From the NCBI GenBank assembly GCA_945865545.1, contig CAMBEQ010000023.1, positions 1 through 35,754 of the forward strand: a DNA stretch of 35,754 nt. The letters are read 5' to 3'. Position 1 is the stretch's first letter, and every line of letters begins with the position of its first letter. The position numbers and the translations under genes are program-made. Source of the DNA: Sediminibacterium ginsengisoli. Its GTDB lineage: Bacteria > Bacteroidota > Bacteroidia > Chitinophagales > Chitinophagaceae. This document shows, piece after piece, positions 9,419 to 18,186 of this stretch. The notes below the pieces were generated by a model. That model did no database searches. It was not told the DNA's origin and was given only the letters and a program-made list of their open reading frames with translations.

Positions 9419-9754
9419 TTAAGCTTGTAAAGCCTGTTCTATAATTTCTTCCATTTGAATTCCACCATGGCTTTCGTCATATACACATTCTCCATTTTTT
9501 ATCAATAAAACTTGTGGGGATTCATGGTACACTTTAAATTTTTCTGCTATTGCTTGAGAAATATTTCTATAATTGAGTAAATCTAAATAGTGAAAATCTA
9601 TATTGTCCGGGGTAGCTGACCTTTCTAAACGGGCTAAGGACATTTTGCTAATACTGCAGGTGGTACTGTGTTTAAGTATCAACTGTGGTTTAGTAAAGGA
9701 AGCTGCTTCGATACTTGCTAATTGATCTAAATTTATAAGGGTATTCCACTGCAT
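9419..9754 (-). CDS. ytxJ: YtxJ-type monothiol bacilliredoxin
   Basis: This is a 111-residue thioredoxin-fold protein with a single active-site cysteine, Cys33, in KHSTTCSISKMSLARLER. It is followed by DFHYLDLLNYRNISQAIAE and by ESPQVLLIKNGECVYDESH, which are diagnostic of the YtxJ (BrxC) family. These proteins reduce bacillithiol mixed disulfides on other proteins in the cytoplasm. The usual CPIS is CSIS here, and the usual SHW-type end of the motif reads SHGGI. It is a single-gene unit, convergent with the thiolase and divergent from the exonuclease. It suggests the organism makes bacillithiol, although no bacillithiol biosynthesis gene is in the window. Confidence 0.88.
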   Translation of the reverse strand: MQWNTLINLDQLASIEAASFTKPQLILKHSTTCSISKMSLARLERSATPDNIDFHYLDLLNYRNISQAIAEKFKVYHESPQVLLIKNGECVYDESHGGIQMEEIIEQALQA

Positions 9755-9772
9755 AATTTCTAATTGAGACTA

Positions 9773-9780
9773 CAAATTTA
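9773..9780 (-). promoter_or_regulatory. putative -7 element of ytxJ
   Basis: On the minus strand the bases read TAAATTTG, an exact match to TAnnTTTG, 18 bases upstream of the ytxJ ATG. A convincing -33 element is not seen at the right spacing. Confidence 0.38.
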
Positions 9781-9863
9781 ATACAATAATCTGACCTAAT
9801 TTCAGCGAAATTTATGATTTTGCTTACTAAGTTTAACTAACTTTACTTACTATATAATATACT

Positions 9864-10631
9864 ATGCGATTACAACTTTCAAGACCCATTTGCTTTATTG
9901 ATTTAGAAACTACTGGAATTAATGTGAGCACCGATAAAATAGTAGAAATTGCTATTGTAAAAATACTTGCAGATGGAACAAAGCAAGTAAAAAGGAAATT
10001 GGTTAATCCAGAAATGCCTATTCCTAAAGCAGCTTCTGAAATTCATGGCATTTCAGACGAAATGGTTAAAGAAGCACCCACCTTTAAACAAATCGCCAAC
10101 GAAATAAAACAGTTTATAGAATTAAGTGATTTAGCTGGGTACAATAGTAATCGATTTGATATTCCCATGCTCAATGAAGAATTTTTAAGAGCTGGGATTT
10201 CTGTAGATATTGAAAGTAGAAAATTATTAGATGTACAAAAGGTATATCATATGATGGAACAAAGAACCCTGTCTGCAGCCTATAAATTTTATTGTAACAA
10301 AAACTTAGAAGATGCCCATAGTGCTGAAGCAGATGCAACTGCTACCTGGGAGGTATTGGAAGCTCAATTAGAAAAATACCCACAAATTGGAGCTACGGTG
10401 GAATCCGTGGTTAAATTTACAGGGGAAGACCAAATTGTAGACTTTGCTCGACGATTTATAATTGAAAATGGGGTAGAAATTTTCAATTTTGGCAAACACA
10501 AAGGGAAGCCTGTAACTCAAGTACTTAAAGAAGAACCTCAATATTACGATTGGATGATGAAGGGGGATTTTGCCCTCCATACTAAACAAAAATTAACGGA
10601 AATGCTGAACAAGGCCATGTTGAATAAATAG
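9864..10631 (+). CDS. DEDDh 3'-5' exonuclease with C-terminal DUF3820-like domain
   Basis: This is a 255-residue DnaQ-family exonuclease. The catalytic residues are Asp13 and Glu15 (FIDLETTG), Asp99 (YNSNRFDIPML), His152 and Asp157 (HSAEADATAT), giving a complete DEDDh set. After about residue 185 comes a second small domain, FNFGKHKGKPVTQVLKEEP followed by YYDWMMKGDF, matching DUF3820, commonly fused to these exonucleases in Bacteroidota. It is not linked to a polymerase gene, so it is either a stand-alone repair or RNA-processing nuclease or a proofreading epsilon-like subunit. The start is the ATG at 9864. The divergent spacer 9755-9863 is AT-rich and carries a near-match -7 element (TAACTTTA, 9838-9845) for this gene. 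Confidence 0.88.
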   Translation: MRLQLSRPICFIDLETTGINVSTDKIVEIAIVKILADGTKQVKRKLVNPEMPIPKAASEIHGISDEMVKEAPTFKQIANEIKQFIELSDLAGYNSNRFDIPMLNEEFLRAGISVDIESRKLLDVQKVYHMMEQRTLSAAYKFYCNKNLEDAHSAEADATATWEVLEAQLEKYPQIGATVESVVKFTGEDQIVDFARRFIIENGVEIFNFGKHKGKPVTQVLKEEPQYYDWMMKGDFALHTKQKLTEMLNKAMLNK

Positions 10632-10686
10632 TAGCCAATTAATATATAAAAAAAGCGTAATTTTAAATTAGTATATCCCCCGTAAA

Positions 10687-11439
10687 GTGAAAAAAATTGT
10701 ATTAATACCCACATACAACGAAAAAGAAAATATTTCTTTAATAGTTCATGCTGTGTTAGGATTGTCTTCTAATTATCATATATTAATCATTGATGATAAT
10801 TCTCCAGATGGCACTGCTGATATTGTTAAAACTTTACAATCAAAATTTCAAGACAGATTGTTCATAGAAAGTAGAACAGGTAAGTTGGGTTTAGGTACCG
10901 CTTATATACTTGGTTTCAAATGGGCTTTGGCAAAAGAGTATGATTATATTTTTGAAATGGACGCCGATTTTTCACATAATCCCACCGATTTAGACCGTTT
11001 ACTAGAAGCTTGTGAAGAAGGGGCTGATTTGTCTATTGGAAGTAGGTATGTCAAAGGAGGAAATACAGAAAACTGGCCATTAGATAGAAAATTATATTCC
11101 TTAGGGGGATCTGCTTATACCCGTTTAATTACTTGCATGCCTATAAAAGACCCAACAGCTGGGTTTGTTTGTTATAAAAATAAAGTCCTAGCAGCTATTA
11201 ATTTTGATACGATTAATTTTATTGGATATGCTTTTCAAATAGAAATGAAATTTGCCGCATGGAAATTGGGTTTTAAGTTTAAAGAAGTACCTATCACTTT
11301 TGTTGATCGGAAAATTGGAGTTAGTAAAATGTCAAAGGGTATTATAAAAGAAGCCATGTTAGGGGTATTGAGCATGCAATGGCAATCTGCCACTGGACGT
11401 TTTGTTAAATCAATAAAACGCATTCGTGTCAACTTTTAA
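10687..11439 (+). CDS. polyprenol (dolichol)-phosphate mannosyltransferase-like GT2 enzyme
   Basis: This 250-residue GT-A glycosyltransferase starts with KKIVLIPTYNEKENI, followed by IDDNSPDGTAD and the divalent-metal motif MDADFSHNP near residue 100. GSRYVKGG and DPTAGFVCYK complete the pattern of DPM1-like family 2 enzymes. It should transfer a hexose from a nucleotide sugar onto polyprenyl phosphate at the inner face of the cytoplasmic membrane. No membrane helices are seen, as in the catalytic-only DPM1 type. The start is a GTG at 10687, chosen because MKKIVLIPTYNE is the family's normal N-terminus. The end overlaps the EamA gene by 14 bases. Confidence 0.88.
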   Translation: MKKIVLIPTYNEKENISLIVHAVLGLSSNYHILIIDDNSPDGTADIVKTLQSKFQDRLFIESRTGKLGLGTAYILGFKWALAKEYDYIFEMDADFSHNPTDLDRLLEACEEGADLSIGSRYVKGGNTENWPLDRKLYSLGGSAYTRLITCMPIKDPTAGFVCYKNKVLAAINFDTINFIGYAFQIEMKFAAWKLGFKFKEVPITFVDRKIGVSKMSKGIIKEAMLGVLSMQWQSATGRFVKSIKRIRVNF

Positions 11440-12334
11440 GAAGGCTATTTTACAATTACATGTTTTTGTTTTTTTAGCGGGTTTAACTGGCCCTTTAGGT
11501 TATTTAATACAATTAAATGGGATATTATTGGTCTTTTATAGAATGCTCATTACTTCGCTAATTTTATGGGGACTTTATTTAATAAGAAAAAATAATCAAC
11601 AATATCCTACCAAAATCAAACTTCAATTATTGGGCATAGGAGCGATCATCGCCATGCATTGGGTTTGTTTCTATGCAAGTATTAAATTAGCCAACATATC
11701 TATCGCTTTAGTTTGTTTTTCTAGTACTAGTTTGTTTTCTTCCATTATAGAGCCCCTTTCAAGAAAATTTAAAATACAAATTCAGGAAATTTTAATTGGT
11801 TTGCTATGTTTAGTGGGCATATTACTTATTTTTCATTTTGATAGTAAATTTAGAACTGGAATAGTAATAGGTTTGTTTTCTGCTTTTTTTGCAGCTATTT
11901 TCTCCATTATCAATAAACGTATTACCAATCACGTAGATGTAAATACCATTCAAACCTATGAAATGACTGGAGGGGTGTTATTTTTAGTGCCCTGTGTTTT
12001 TATAATGAGTGCAATGAATCATTTTAACCCAATATTGTTAACACCCACATCGATGGATTGGGTATGGTTACTTATATTAGCCATAGGATGTACTGTGATA
12101 TCTAATCATTTAATGCTATCTGCGTTGAAACATATTAGCGCCTTCACTTTGAATGTCACCTTAAATTTAGAACCTGTGTATGGCATCATTTTAGCTTTTG
12201 TATTGTTTAAAGAACAAAAGCAATTAGGTGCAAGTTTTTATATTGGATTTTTATTAATTCTACTTTCAGTTATTATACAGATGTATAGAATTATCAAGCA
12301 GCATCAACTAAAAACTATAGGAGAGAAAGTGTAA
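11426..12334 (+). CDS. EamA/DMT-family transporter
   Basis: This 302-residue integral membrane protein has about ten hydrophobic segments in two EamA repeats. The first covers roughly residues 9-135 and begins with FVFLAGLTGPLGYLI. The second, about 150-290, has the characteristic HISAFTLNVTLNLEPVYGIILA segment followed by a short loop KEQKQLGASFYIGF. DMT transporters export amino acids, nucleosides or other metabolites; the substrate cannot be deduced. It begins with GTG 14 bases inside the end of the glycosyltransferase gene, so translation is probably coupled. It converges with the TonB-dependent receptor gene, leaving only 8 bases between their stops. Confidence 0.85.
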   Translation: MSTFKKAILQLHVFVFLAGLTGPLGYLIQLNGILLVFYRMLITSLILWGLYLIRKNNQQYPTKIKLQLLGIGAIIAMHWVCFYASIKLANISIALVCFSSTSLFSSIIEPLSRKFKIQIQEILIGLLCLVGILLIFHFDSKFRTGIVIGLFSAFFAAIFSIINKRITNHVDVNTIQTYEMTGGVLFLVPCVFIMSAMNHFNPILLTPTSMDWVWLLILAIGCTVISNHLMLSALKHISAFTLNVTLNLEPVYGIILAFVLFKEQKQLGASFYIGFLLILLSVIIQMYRIIKQHQLKTIGEKV

Positions 12335-12342
12335 TACTTCCT

Positions 12343-14784
12343 CTAGAATTCAAGAATAAAACCAATGGTGGGGGTGATGAAAACCGAGTTATTGTCAGTT
12401 AATGAAGGAATGGCATTCGATCCATCTTTTTTGATGGCTAAACCATCTGTAGTTTTAAAAGTACCATTTTCATTAGAGGAAAAAACATAAAAAGGAGGAG
12501 CAACTGATTTGGCTCCATACCAATTAGTAATGTCAATAAAAAAATCAAAGGTAGATTTTTTATAATTATACCTTTTATCTAATCTAATGTCACTAGAATG
12601 AAATGGCTTATTTCGATTGCTATTTAATCTTGCATAATCAAATACACCCACTCCTAAAGTGGCAAAATTAAGCCTGCTAGCATTCATATCATAAGGAGTA
12701 TAAGGAGTCCCTCCTTGGTATCTAAATTTTACACCTAGCTCCCAATTTTTATTGAATTTGTAGCCGCCAGATAAACTTAACAAATGAATATTTTCCCATG
12801 AACTAGCAATATAGGTTCCTAGTGAATTGGTATAAGCACTTCTAAAAAAACTATAACTCATTACTCCAAAAAATCTATTAGTAAGTTTTTGTTGTGCAAA
12901 TAATTCAAATCCATAACTTCTACCTAAACCAACGGTGCTTATATCTTCATTACCTAAAATATTAAAATCGGCTCCTAAATTGGACAAACTGGTTCCTTTA
13001 TCTACACTAATGGGAACATGGTTGTATTTTTTATAAAATACTTCTGCAGTAAATCGAGTGGCATCTGAAGGAATATATTCTAGGCCAGTTACATAATGGG
13101 TACTTTGAATATAATCAGCATCTTTATTTACATAATTACCTATGCTATCTTTGAAACCCAATGCAGTATTAGGGGCTAATTTAAAATAATTGCCTATGGA
13201 GGCATTCCAGGTAATTTGATCACTTAATACAAAGCTTAAGCCAATACGGGGAGACAATTGTCGTAGGAAACGATTACCCTGTGTGGTAAAATCATTGCCA
13301 TCCGTTCTTACACCCGCACTAATGCCTAATCGGTTATTAAATGCTCTTTTACCTACTTGAAAAAAGGCTCCATATTTATTATAATTAAAAGCAGAATTAT
13401 ACTTAATGGTGGTGGTGGGTAAATAATTAAAGAAAGGGTTCGTAATATCATTGAATCTAAGTAATTGAAAAGTGCTATTGTCATATCCTACATTAACTAT
13501 ATTTACCCCTGTTGTCCATTTTAGTCCTAATAAACTTTTAGTAATATCCCATCTAATATTATTTCCTAAATCATTCGAAGTATAGTCAAAAGTTTTTTCC
13601 CCTTTAATAGGTTCTAAATTATTTTCATATTTTTCATTCAAATTATTCAAATGATTTCTACTGATCGCTAAATTCCAATAGCCTTTGTTGATTAATTTTT
13701 TTAACGAAACACCCACCGTATAACTCCATTGATTGATAGAAGGACTCGCATTTAAGGCATAAATTTTTTGTGGGGTTGCATTTCTGGGTGCAGCAAAAGT
13801 AAATTCATCAATGGCGCCCACTCCCAAAAAAGTAAGGGTAGTTTTTGGATCAATGATATGAGTCACTTTAAATTGGAAGTCCCAGAAATTCGGCCGAATA
13901 GGTAAATCAATGGCCTTGAATAAAAATTGTAAATAACTTCTCCTTGCTGAAGCTAGGAAAGTAGTCTTCCCTGATTTAGATAAAGGACCTTCAAAAGTGC
14001 TTGCAAATTCAGTGGAACCTAAACGTAAATTACCTTGGAATTTATCCGCATTGCCTCTTTTTTGTTTAAACTCAAATACCGAAGACAATGCATTATCAAA
14101 TTTAGCATCAAAAGCAGAAGAAGATAATTTGACTTCGTCAATAAAAGAAACATTTAAAATACCTTGTGGCCCACCAGCGCTACCTTGAGTACTAAAATGA
14201 TTGATTACTGGAATTTCTATTCCGTCTAAATAAAATACATTTTCATTGGGTGCACCACCTCTTACAATAATATCATTTCTAAAACCAGCCCCGGTACTTG
14301 CAGAACCAGTGACCCCTGGTAAAGTTTGTACTACTTTGGAAATATCAAAATTTGAACCAGGGTTGGACTTAATTTCTTCAGCCGTTAATCTTTGCACACT
14401 TAAAGGGGTTTCTAAGGTGGCCACTCTTACTGTTTTTTTATTAGTTCCAACTTGAACTGAAGTTAATTGAACACTTTCTGCGATTAATTCAATAGTATTA
14501 TTGGTTTCATTTCCTGTAGTTACTACTACATTAAAAAGAGTTAAAGGCAAACTGCCTAGAGAGGTGAACTTGATTTGATATTGACCAGTGGGAATGGCTT
14601 TAAAACTATATTTACCGGTAGTGTCTGTAACAGCTGAATAAGGGGTATTGACCAATTTTACACTTACCCCTGCTATTGGGTTTTGCGTATTTTTATCAAT
14701 GACCCATCCAGATAAATTACCCTTTGATTGAGCAGATAAGTTGATAATGATAAATAATAACCCAATTGTAAAAAACCATTTCAT
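12343..14784 (-). CDS. TonB-dependent outer-membrane receptor with carboxypeptidase-regulatory-like N-domain
   Basis: The 813-residue protein has a signal peptide (MKWFFTIGLLFIIINLSAQ). A CarboxypepD_reg-like beta-sandwich covers about 20-110 (GNLSGWVIDKNTQNPIAGVSV onward), and a plug domain about 115-235 contains VVQTLPGVTG, IIVRGGAPNENVFYLDGIEIP. The rest is a 22-strand-type barrel ending in a C-terminal aromatic strand (ITPTIGFILEF). It should import a substrate across the outer membrane using TonB energy. No SusD-like lipoprotein, sigma/anti-sigma pair or carbohydrate enzyme is adjacent, so the ligand cannot be assigned; it is an orphan receptor rather than a SusC. An AT-rich inverted repeat lies in its leader. 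Confidence 0.9.
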   Translation of the reverse strand: MKWFFTIGLLFIIINLSAQSKGNLSGWVIDKNTQNPIAGVSVKLVNTPYSAVTDTTGKYSFKAIPTGQYQIKFTSLGSLPLTLFNVVVTTGNETNNTIELIAESVQLTSVQVGTNKKTVRVATLETPLSVQRLTAEEIKSNPGSNFDISKVVQTLPGVTGSASTGAGFRNDIIVRGGAPNENVFYLDGIEIPVINHFSTQGSAGGPQGILNVSFIDEVKLSSSAFDAKFDNALSSVFEFKQKRGNADKFQGNLRLGSTEFASTFEGPLSKSGKTTFLASARRSYLQFLFKAIDLPIRPNFWDFQFKVTHIIDPKTTLTFLGVGAIDEFTFAAPRNATPQKIYALNASPSINQWSYTVGVSLKKLINKGYWNLAISRNHLNNLNEKYENNLEPIKGEKTFDYTSNDLGNNIRWDITKSLLGLKWTTGVNIVNVGYDNSTFQLLRFNDITNPFFNYLPTTTIKYNSAFNYNKYGAFFQVGKRAFNNRLGISAGVRTDGNDFTTQGNRFLRQLSPRIGLSFVLSDQITWNASIGNYFKLAPNTALGFKDSIGNYVNKDADYIQSTHYVTGLEYIPSDATRFTAEVFYKKYNHVPISVDKGTSLSNLGADFNILGNEDISTVGLGRSYGFELFAQQKLTNRFFGVMSYSFFRSAYTNSLGTYIASSWENIHLLSLSGGYKFNKNWELGVKFRYQGGTPYTPYDMNASRLNFATLGVGVFDYARLNSNRNKPFHSSDIRLDKRYNYKKSTFDFFIDITNWYGAKSVAPPFYVFSSNENGTFKTTDGLAIKKDGSNAIPSLTDNNSVFITPTIGFILEF

Positions 14785-14796
14785 AAGGTAGAACTG

Positions 14797-14818
14797 TTTT
14801 TATTTAAACAAATAAAAA
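14797..14818. repeat. AT-rich inverted repeat in leader of the TonB-dependent receptor gene
   Basis: TTTTTATTT at 14797-14805 is followed by AAAC and then the perfect complement AAATAAAAA at 14810-14818. It lies 13 bases upstream of the receptor ATG, so it could form a weak leader hairpin. Low base complexity makes chance occurrence quite possible. Confidence 0.3.
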
Positions 14819-14877
14819 ACATAAAAGTTGATAATTTGAATGGGAAATAGAGGAATTTTTTGTTTTTAAAAGTCCAA

Positions 14878-16329
14878 TTATACGTATTGGAACCACTGTC
14901 TATTAGGATCCCATGCTTCAAAAGCTTTAGCTACGGCTGCTAAAAATTTGGATCCCATGGCACCATCCACAATACGATGATCATAGCTCATGGATAAAAA
15001 CATCATATGTCTAACTAAAATAGCATCCCCAGAAGGTGTTTCCACAACAACAGGGCGCTTTTTAATGGCTCCCAAAGCTAGAATAGCAACTTGTGGTTGA
15101 TTGATTATAGGCGTGCCCATAATACTACCAAAAGAGCCCACATTGGTCACTGTAAAAGTGCCCCCTTGTGTGTCTTGTGGTTTTAATTGATTATTTCTTG
15201 CGGCTATAGCTAAATTGTTCACTGCTTTACTAATTCCTACAATACTTAATTGATTGGCCCCCTTTATGACTGGTACAATTAAGTTACCGGTAGATAGGGC
15301 AGTGGCCATTCCTATATTAATGTCTTTTTTCAAAATAATTTGATCTCCCTGTAAACTACTATTCACTATAGGGTATTGTTCTAAAACAGAAGCAATACAT
15401 TCTAAAAACATTGGAGTGAAGGTTAATTTAATACCTTCTCTTTTTTCAAAAAGTTGTTTTACTTTATCTCTCCAAACCACCATATTAGTAACATCTGCTT
15501 CTACAAATGAAGTGACATGTGGACTGGTTTGAACACTTTCTACCATGTGTTTGGCAATTAACTTACGCATTCGATCCATCTCAATGATCTCTGTAAAGCC
15601 TTCAATAACCACTTCCGATGGATTGGATAATTTAGCAGTAGCAGACCCAGTAAATTGCCCCTCGGTAGTATCATAGATAGAAGTGGGTTTTGTTAAAATA
15701 TTACTTGTATCAATTAAATTGGCTGTATTAGTATTTTGATTTTCAATTGTTTGAATGGAGTTACCTATATTTTTTTTATTGGCTATAAATGTGATAATAT
15801 CTTTTTTTGTAACCCTACCTTGTGTTCCAGTACCATTGATGGTTTGTAGTTCCTGCATGCTCACCCCTTCATTTTGAGCTATATTCATAACCAATGGAGA
15901 ATAGAATTTTGTTTCACCACTCGATAAATCACTTGAATCTATTGAATGTTGAATTTTACTGGTATCTGCAGCTGTTGGGATATAAGGGATGGGTTCCTGT
16001 TGTATTTCTGTCAAATGAGTGATTTCTGGAGCTACTACTTTTTCAACAATGGGATTTATAATGGTAGGTATTTTCGTTGGAACTTCTTGGTTGGATTCAA
16101 TTTTAGCAATAACAGTACCAATGGGTACAACACTATTCACTTCAAATAAAATTTCTATAATAACGCCTTCCGCTGTAGAAGGTATTTCGCTGTCTACCTT
16201 ATCAGTTGCAATATCCAATAATGTTTCGTCTAGTTGTATAGTATCACCCACCTTTTTGTGCCATTTTAAAATGGTCGCTTCCATGATACTTTCACCCAAC
16301 TTAGGCAAAACCAAATCGACAATTGGCAT
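14878..16329 (-). CDS. 2-oxoacid dehydrogenase complex E2 (dihydrolipoamide acyltransferase)
   Basis: The E2 core transfers the acyl group from E1 to CoA. From ATG 16329 (483 residues) the protein has one lipoyl domain (about 1-78) with lipoylated Lys44 in DIATDKVDSE. A peripheral subunit-binding domain follows (about 141-182, KFYSPLVMNIAQNEGVSMQE then GTGTQGRVTKKDI). The catalytic domain runs from about 245, with His451 and Asp455 in SYDHRIVDGAMG. Linkers are rich in Asn, Thr and Ile. A longer frame begins at a TTG at 16347, but MPIVDLVLPKLGE is the family's normal start. No E1 or E3 gene is adjacent, so pyruvate versus branched-chain 2-oxoacid specificity is open; an E1 alpha gene is found at 29659. 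It lies 26 bases downstream of cinA. Confidence 0.9.
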   Translation of the reverse strand: MPIVDLVLPKLGESIMEATILKWHKKVGDTIQLDETLLDIATDKVDSEIPSTAEGVIIEILFEVNSVVPIGTVIAKIESNQEVPTKIPTIINPIVEKVVAPEITHLTEIQQEPIPYIPTAADTSKIQHSIDSSDLSSGETKFYSPLVMNIAQNEGVSMQELQTINGTGTQGRVTKKDIITFIANKKNIGNSIQTIENQNTNTANLIDTSNILTKPTSIYDTTEGQFTGSATAKLSNPSEVVIEGFTEIIEMDRMRKLIAKHMVESVQTSPHVTSFVEADVTNMVVWRDKVKQLFEKREGIKLTFTPMFLECIASVLEQYPIVNSSLQGDQIILKKDINIGMATALSTGNLIVPVIKGANQLSIVGISKAVNNLAIAARNNQLKPQDTQGGTFTVTNVGSFGSIMGTPIINQPQVAILALGAIKKRPVVVETPSGDAILVRHMMFLSMSYDHRIVDGAMGSKFLAAVAKAFEAWDPNRQWFQYV

Positions 16330-16355
16330 AAGGGTTAATTTTAGCAAAAATAAGA

Positions 16356-17612
16356 CTAAATCTTATTGATTATTAGTAACCTAAGCAAATTTATAGCTTG
16401 GCTGGCGGTTACTTCTATATTTCTAGCTCTGTCAAACCTTAAATAAAAGACTTTTGACACTACTTTTTCTTTATTGGCAACGCCTATCCAAACCATTCCC
16501 AAGGGTTTTTCATCGGTTTGGCCAGATGGCCCCATGATACCACTCACCGAAATGGCATAATCTGTATTCATTTTAGCTCTAACCGCCATAGCCATTTGTT
16601 CAACCGCTTCTTTACTCACTGCGCCGACTGACTGCAGGATGCTAGTAGGGACATCCAAAAACTCAGTTTTTATTCGATTGTCATAGCTTATAATACCCCC
16701 TGTATAAAATTGAGAAGATCCAGCATGCTTGGACAATAAATGACCAATATATCCCCCGGTACAGCTTTCGGCAGTAGCAACAGTATATTTTTTAGACTTT
16801 AGTAAATTTCCAACCACTACTTCCATTGATTCATCAGCATCAGTGACTAAATATTCATTAACCGCTTTTTTTAAAAGCTCAAATTGATTATTTAAGGCTT
16901 CATTTAAAATTGGCTCATTGCTATTTGACCCAGTTAATCTTAATCGAACCATTCCATAATTGGGTAAGTAAGCTAGTTTAATTGATGGGGGTAAGGCATT
17001 TTCAAAAGGGGCTATTAATTCAGCTAAAAAAGATTCCCCAATACCTGCTGTTAATAAGGTTCTGTGACCTATAAAATTGGATTTAAAACTTTGTTTAATA
17101 ATTGGAATAACATGCGTTTCAGTTAACCATTTCATTTCATGGGGTACCCCAGGTAATGAAAAGAAAAAAACTCCATTCTTTTTAAACAACATTCCCGGTG
17201 CAGTTCCTTTCTCATTAAATAACACTTCGCAAACATCTGGCACTTCGGCTTGTTTACGATTTCTCTCAATCATAGGTCGCTTATGAATGGTTTCAAAGAT
17301 ATAAGTGATATGGTCTAAGCTAGGTTGATGTACCACCATTTTACCGCCAAAAAAGGAATTCAATAAGGGTTTAGTGATATCATCAGCGGTAGGTCCCAAA
17401 CCTCCCGTTAAAATTATAATTTGATTTTTTAGAGCAGCTTCCTCTAAAGCTTCTTTAATAGCTTTTGCATCATCCCCAACAGCAATTCTACTTTTAACGG
17501 CAACCCCAATAGCATTTAAGGATTGAGCAATAAATGCACTATTGGTATCTATGACTTGTCCAATTAATAGTTCATCTCCAATAGTAATAATGGTTGCATT
17601 TATTGAATCCAT
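16356..17612 (-). CDS. cinA: CinA-like protein (nicotinamide-nucleotide amidase/ADP-ribose pyrophosphatase type)
   Basis: This 418-residue two-domain protein has an N-terminal MoaB/MogA-like domain (about 1-170) with TIITIGDELLIGQVIDTNS and TGGLGPTADDITK. The C-terminal PncC-type domain (about 255-415) has ATAESCTGGYIGHLLSKHAG and SVSGIMGPSGQTDEKPLG. Family members deamidate nicotinamide mononucleotide in NAD salvage and may hydrolyse ADP-ribose. It starts at ATG 17612 and is full length. It sits between the thioesterase (44 bases upstream) and the E2 gene (26 bases downstream), all on the minus strand, so it is likely the middle of a three-gene transcript. Confidence 0.93.
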   Translation of the reverse strand: MDSINATIITIGDELLIGQVIDTNSAFIAQSLNAIGVAVKSRIAVGDDAKAIKEALEEAALKNQIIILTGGLGPTADDITKPLLNSFFGGKMVVHQPSLDHITYIFETIHKRPMIERNRKQAEVPDVCEVLFNEKGTAPGMLFKKNGVFFFSLPGVPHEMKWLTETHVIPIIKQSFKSNFIGHRTLLTAGIGESFLAELIAPFENALPPSIKLAYLPNYGMVRLRLTGSNSNEPILNEALNNQFELLKKAVNEYLVTDADESMEVVVGNLLKSKKYTVATAESCTGGYIGHLLSKHAGSSQFYTGGIISYDNRIKTEFLDVPTSILQSVGAVSKEAVEQMAMAVRAKMNTDYAISVSGIMGPSGQTDEKPLGMVWIGVANKEKVVSKVFYLRFDRARNIEVTASQAINLLRLLIINKI

Positions 17613-17656
17613 TTAATATCTTTATTTGGTTGCAAAGTAAACTAAAATGTAGGGGT

Positions 17657-18067
17657 TTAACTAAAATAAACGCTTAGTTTTTCAAGCATTAAAGGGGGCA
17701 TAGCGGCTCTATTACCTAATTTTTCATCCATAAAATATAACTTCACCATTCCAACGGTTAAAAGCTTGCCTTCTTCATTATATATTTCTTGGTCAAATAC
17801 AATTCGATGGTCATTAGGGAGTTTTCTAATTTGAGATTTAATGGTCAATAAATCGTCATATCTGGCTGGCCTTAAATATTTAATGTTTAATTCAACTACA
17901 GGTAGCATAATACCCAATTCTTCAATTACTTTATAGCTAAAACCTAGGTCTCTAAAGCTTTCCACTCTCCCTACCTCAAAATATTGAGCATAATTACCAT
18001 AATAGACAACGTTCATAGGATCTGTTTCGGCATACCTTACTCTTACGGTGGTTTGATGTTCGTACAT
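17657..18067 (-). CDS. acyl-CoA thioesterase, YbgC/4HBT hotdog family
   Basis: This 136-residue hotdog-fold protein has the family's catalytic signature YAETDPMNVVYYGNYAQYFE, with the active-site Asp16. LGFSYKVIEELGIMLPVVEL and the RPARYDDLL segment follow, both typical of YbgC-like thioesterases that hydrolyse short-chain acyl-CoA or 4-hydroxybenzoyl-CoA. The ATG at 18067 was chosen over a longer frame from 18115 for two reasons: homologues start right before the RVRYAETD motif, and a good promoter (-7 at 18086-18093) would otherwise lie within the coding region. It heads a minus-strand run with cinA and E2. Confidence 0.87.
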   Translation of the reverse strand: MYEHQTTVRVRYAETDPMNVVYYGNYAQYFEVGRVESFRDLGFSYKVIEELGIMLPVVELNIKYLRPARYDDLLTIKSQIRKLPNDHRIVFDQEIYNEEGKLLTVGMVKLYFMDEKLGNRAAMPPLMLEKLSVYFS

Positions 18068-18085
18068 ATTTATTGTTATTGTGTA

Positions 18086-18117
18086 CAAATTTACGAATGA
18101 AATCTGTTTTTCCACAA
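18086..18117 (-). promoter_or_regulatory. putative promoter for the thioesterase-cinA-E2 run
   Basis: On the minus strand TAAATTTG (18086-18093) is an exact TAnnTTTG match, with TTG at 18115-18117 after a 21-base spacer. The expected transcript start would leave a leader of roughly 12 bases before ATG 18067. On the opposite strand of this 119-base divergent spacer only a near-match (TAATTTTA) serves the TPR operon. Confidence 0.5.
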
Positions 18118-18186
18118 TATGACCTATTATTTAATCGTTTTATATAGAGAGCTTAATTTTAGGGTATTATTAAACATAGCCATTCA

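Noticed and set aside
12343..14784. Assignment of the TonB-dependent receptor as SusC of a polysaccharide utilisation locus
   Set aside because: No SusD or carbohydrate-active enzyme is adjacent and the protein is shorter than typical SusC.
16019..16369. A 116-codon open frame on the plus strand over the E2 lipoyl domain
   Set aside because: It is antisense to the conserved lipoyl domain and resembles no family.
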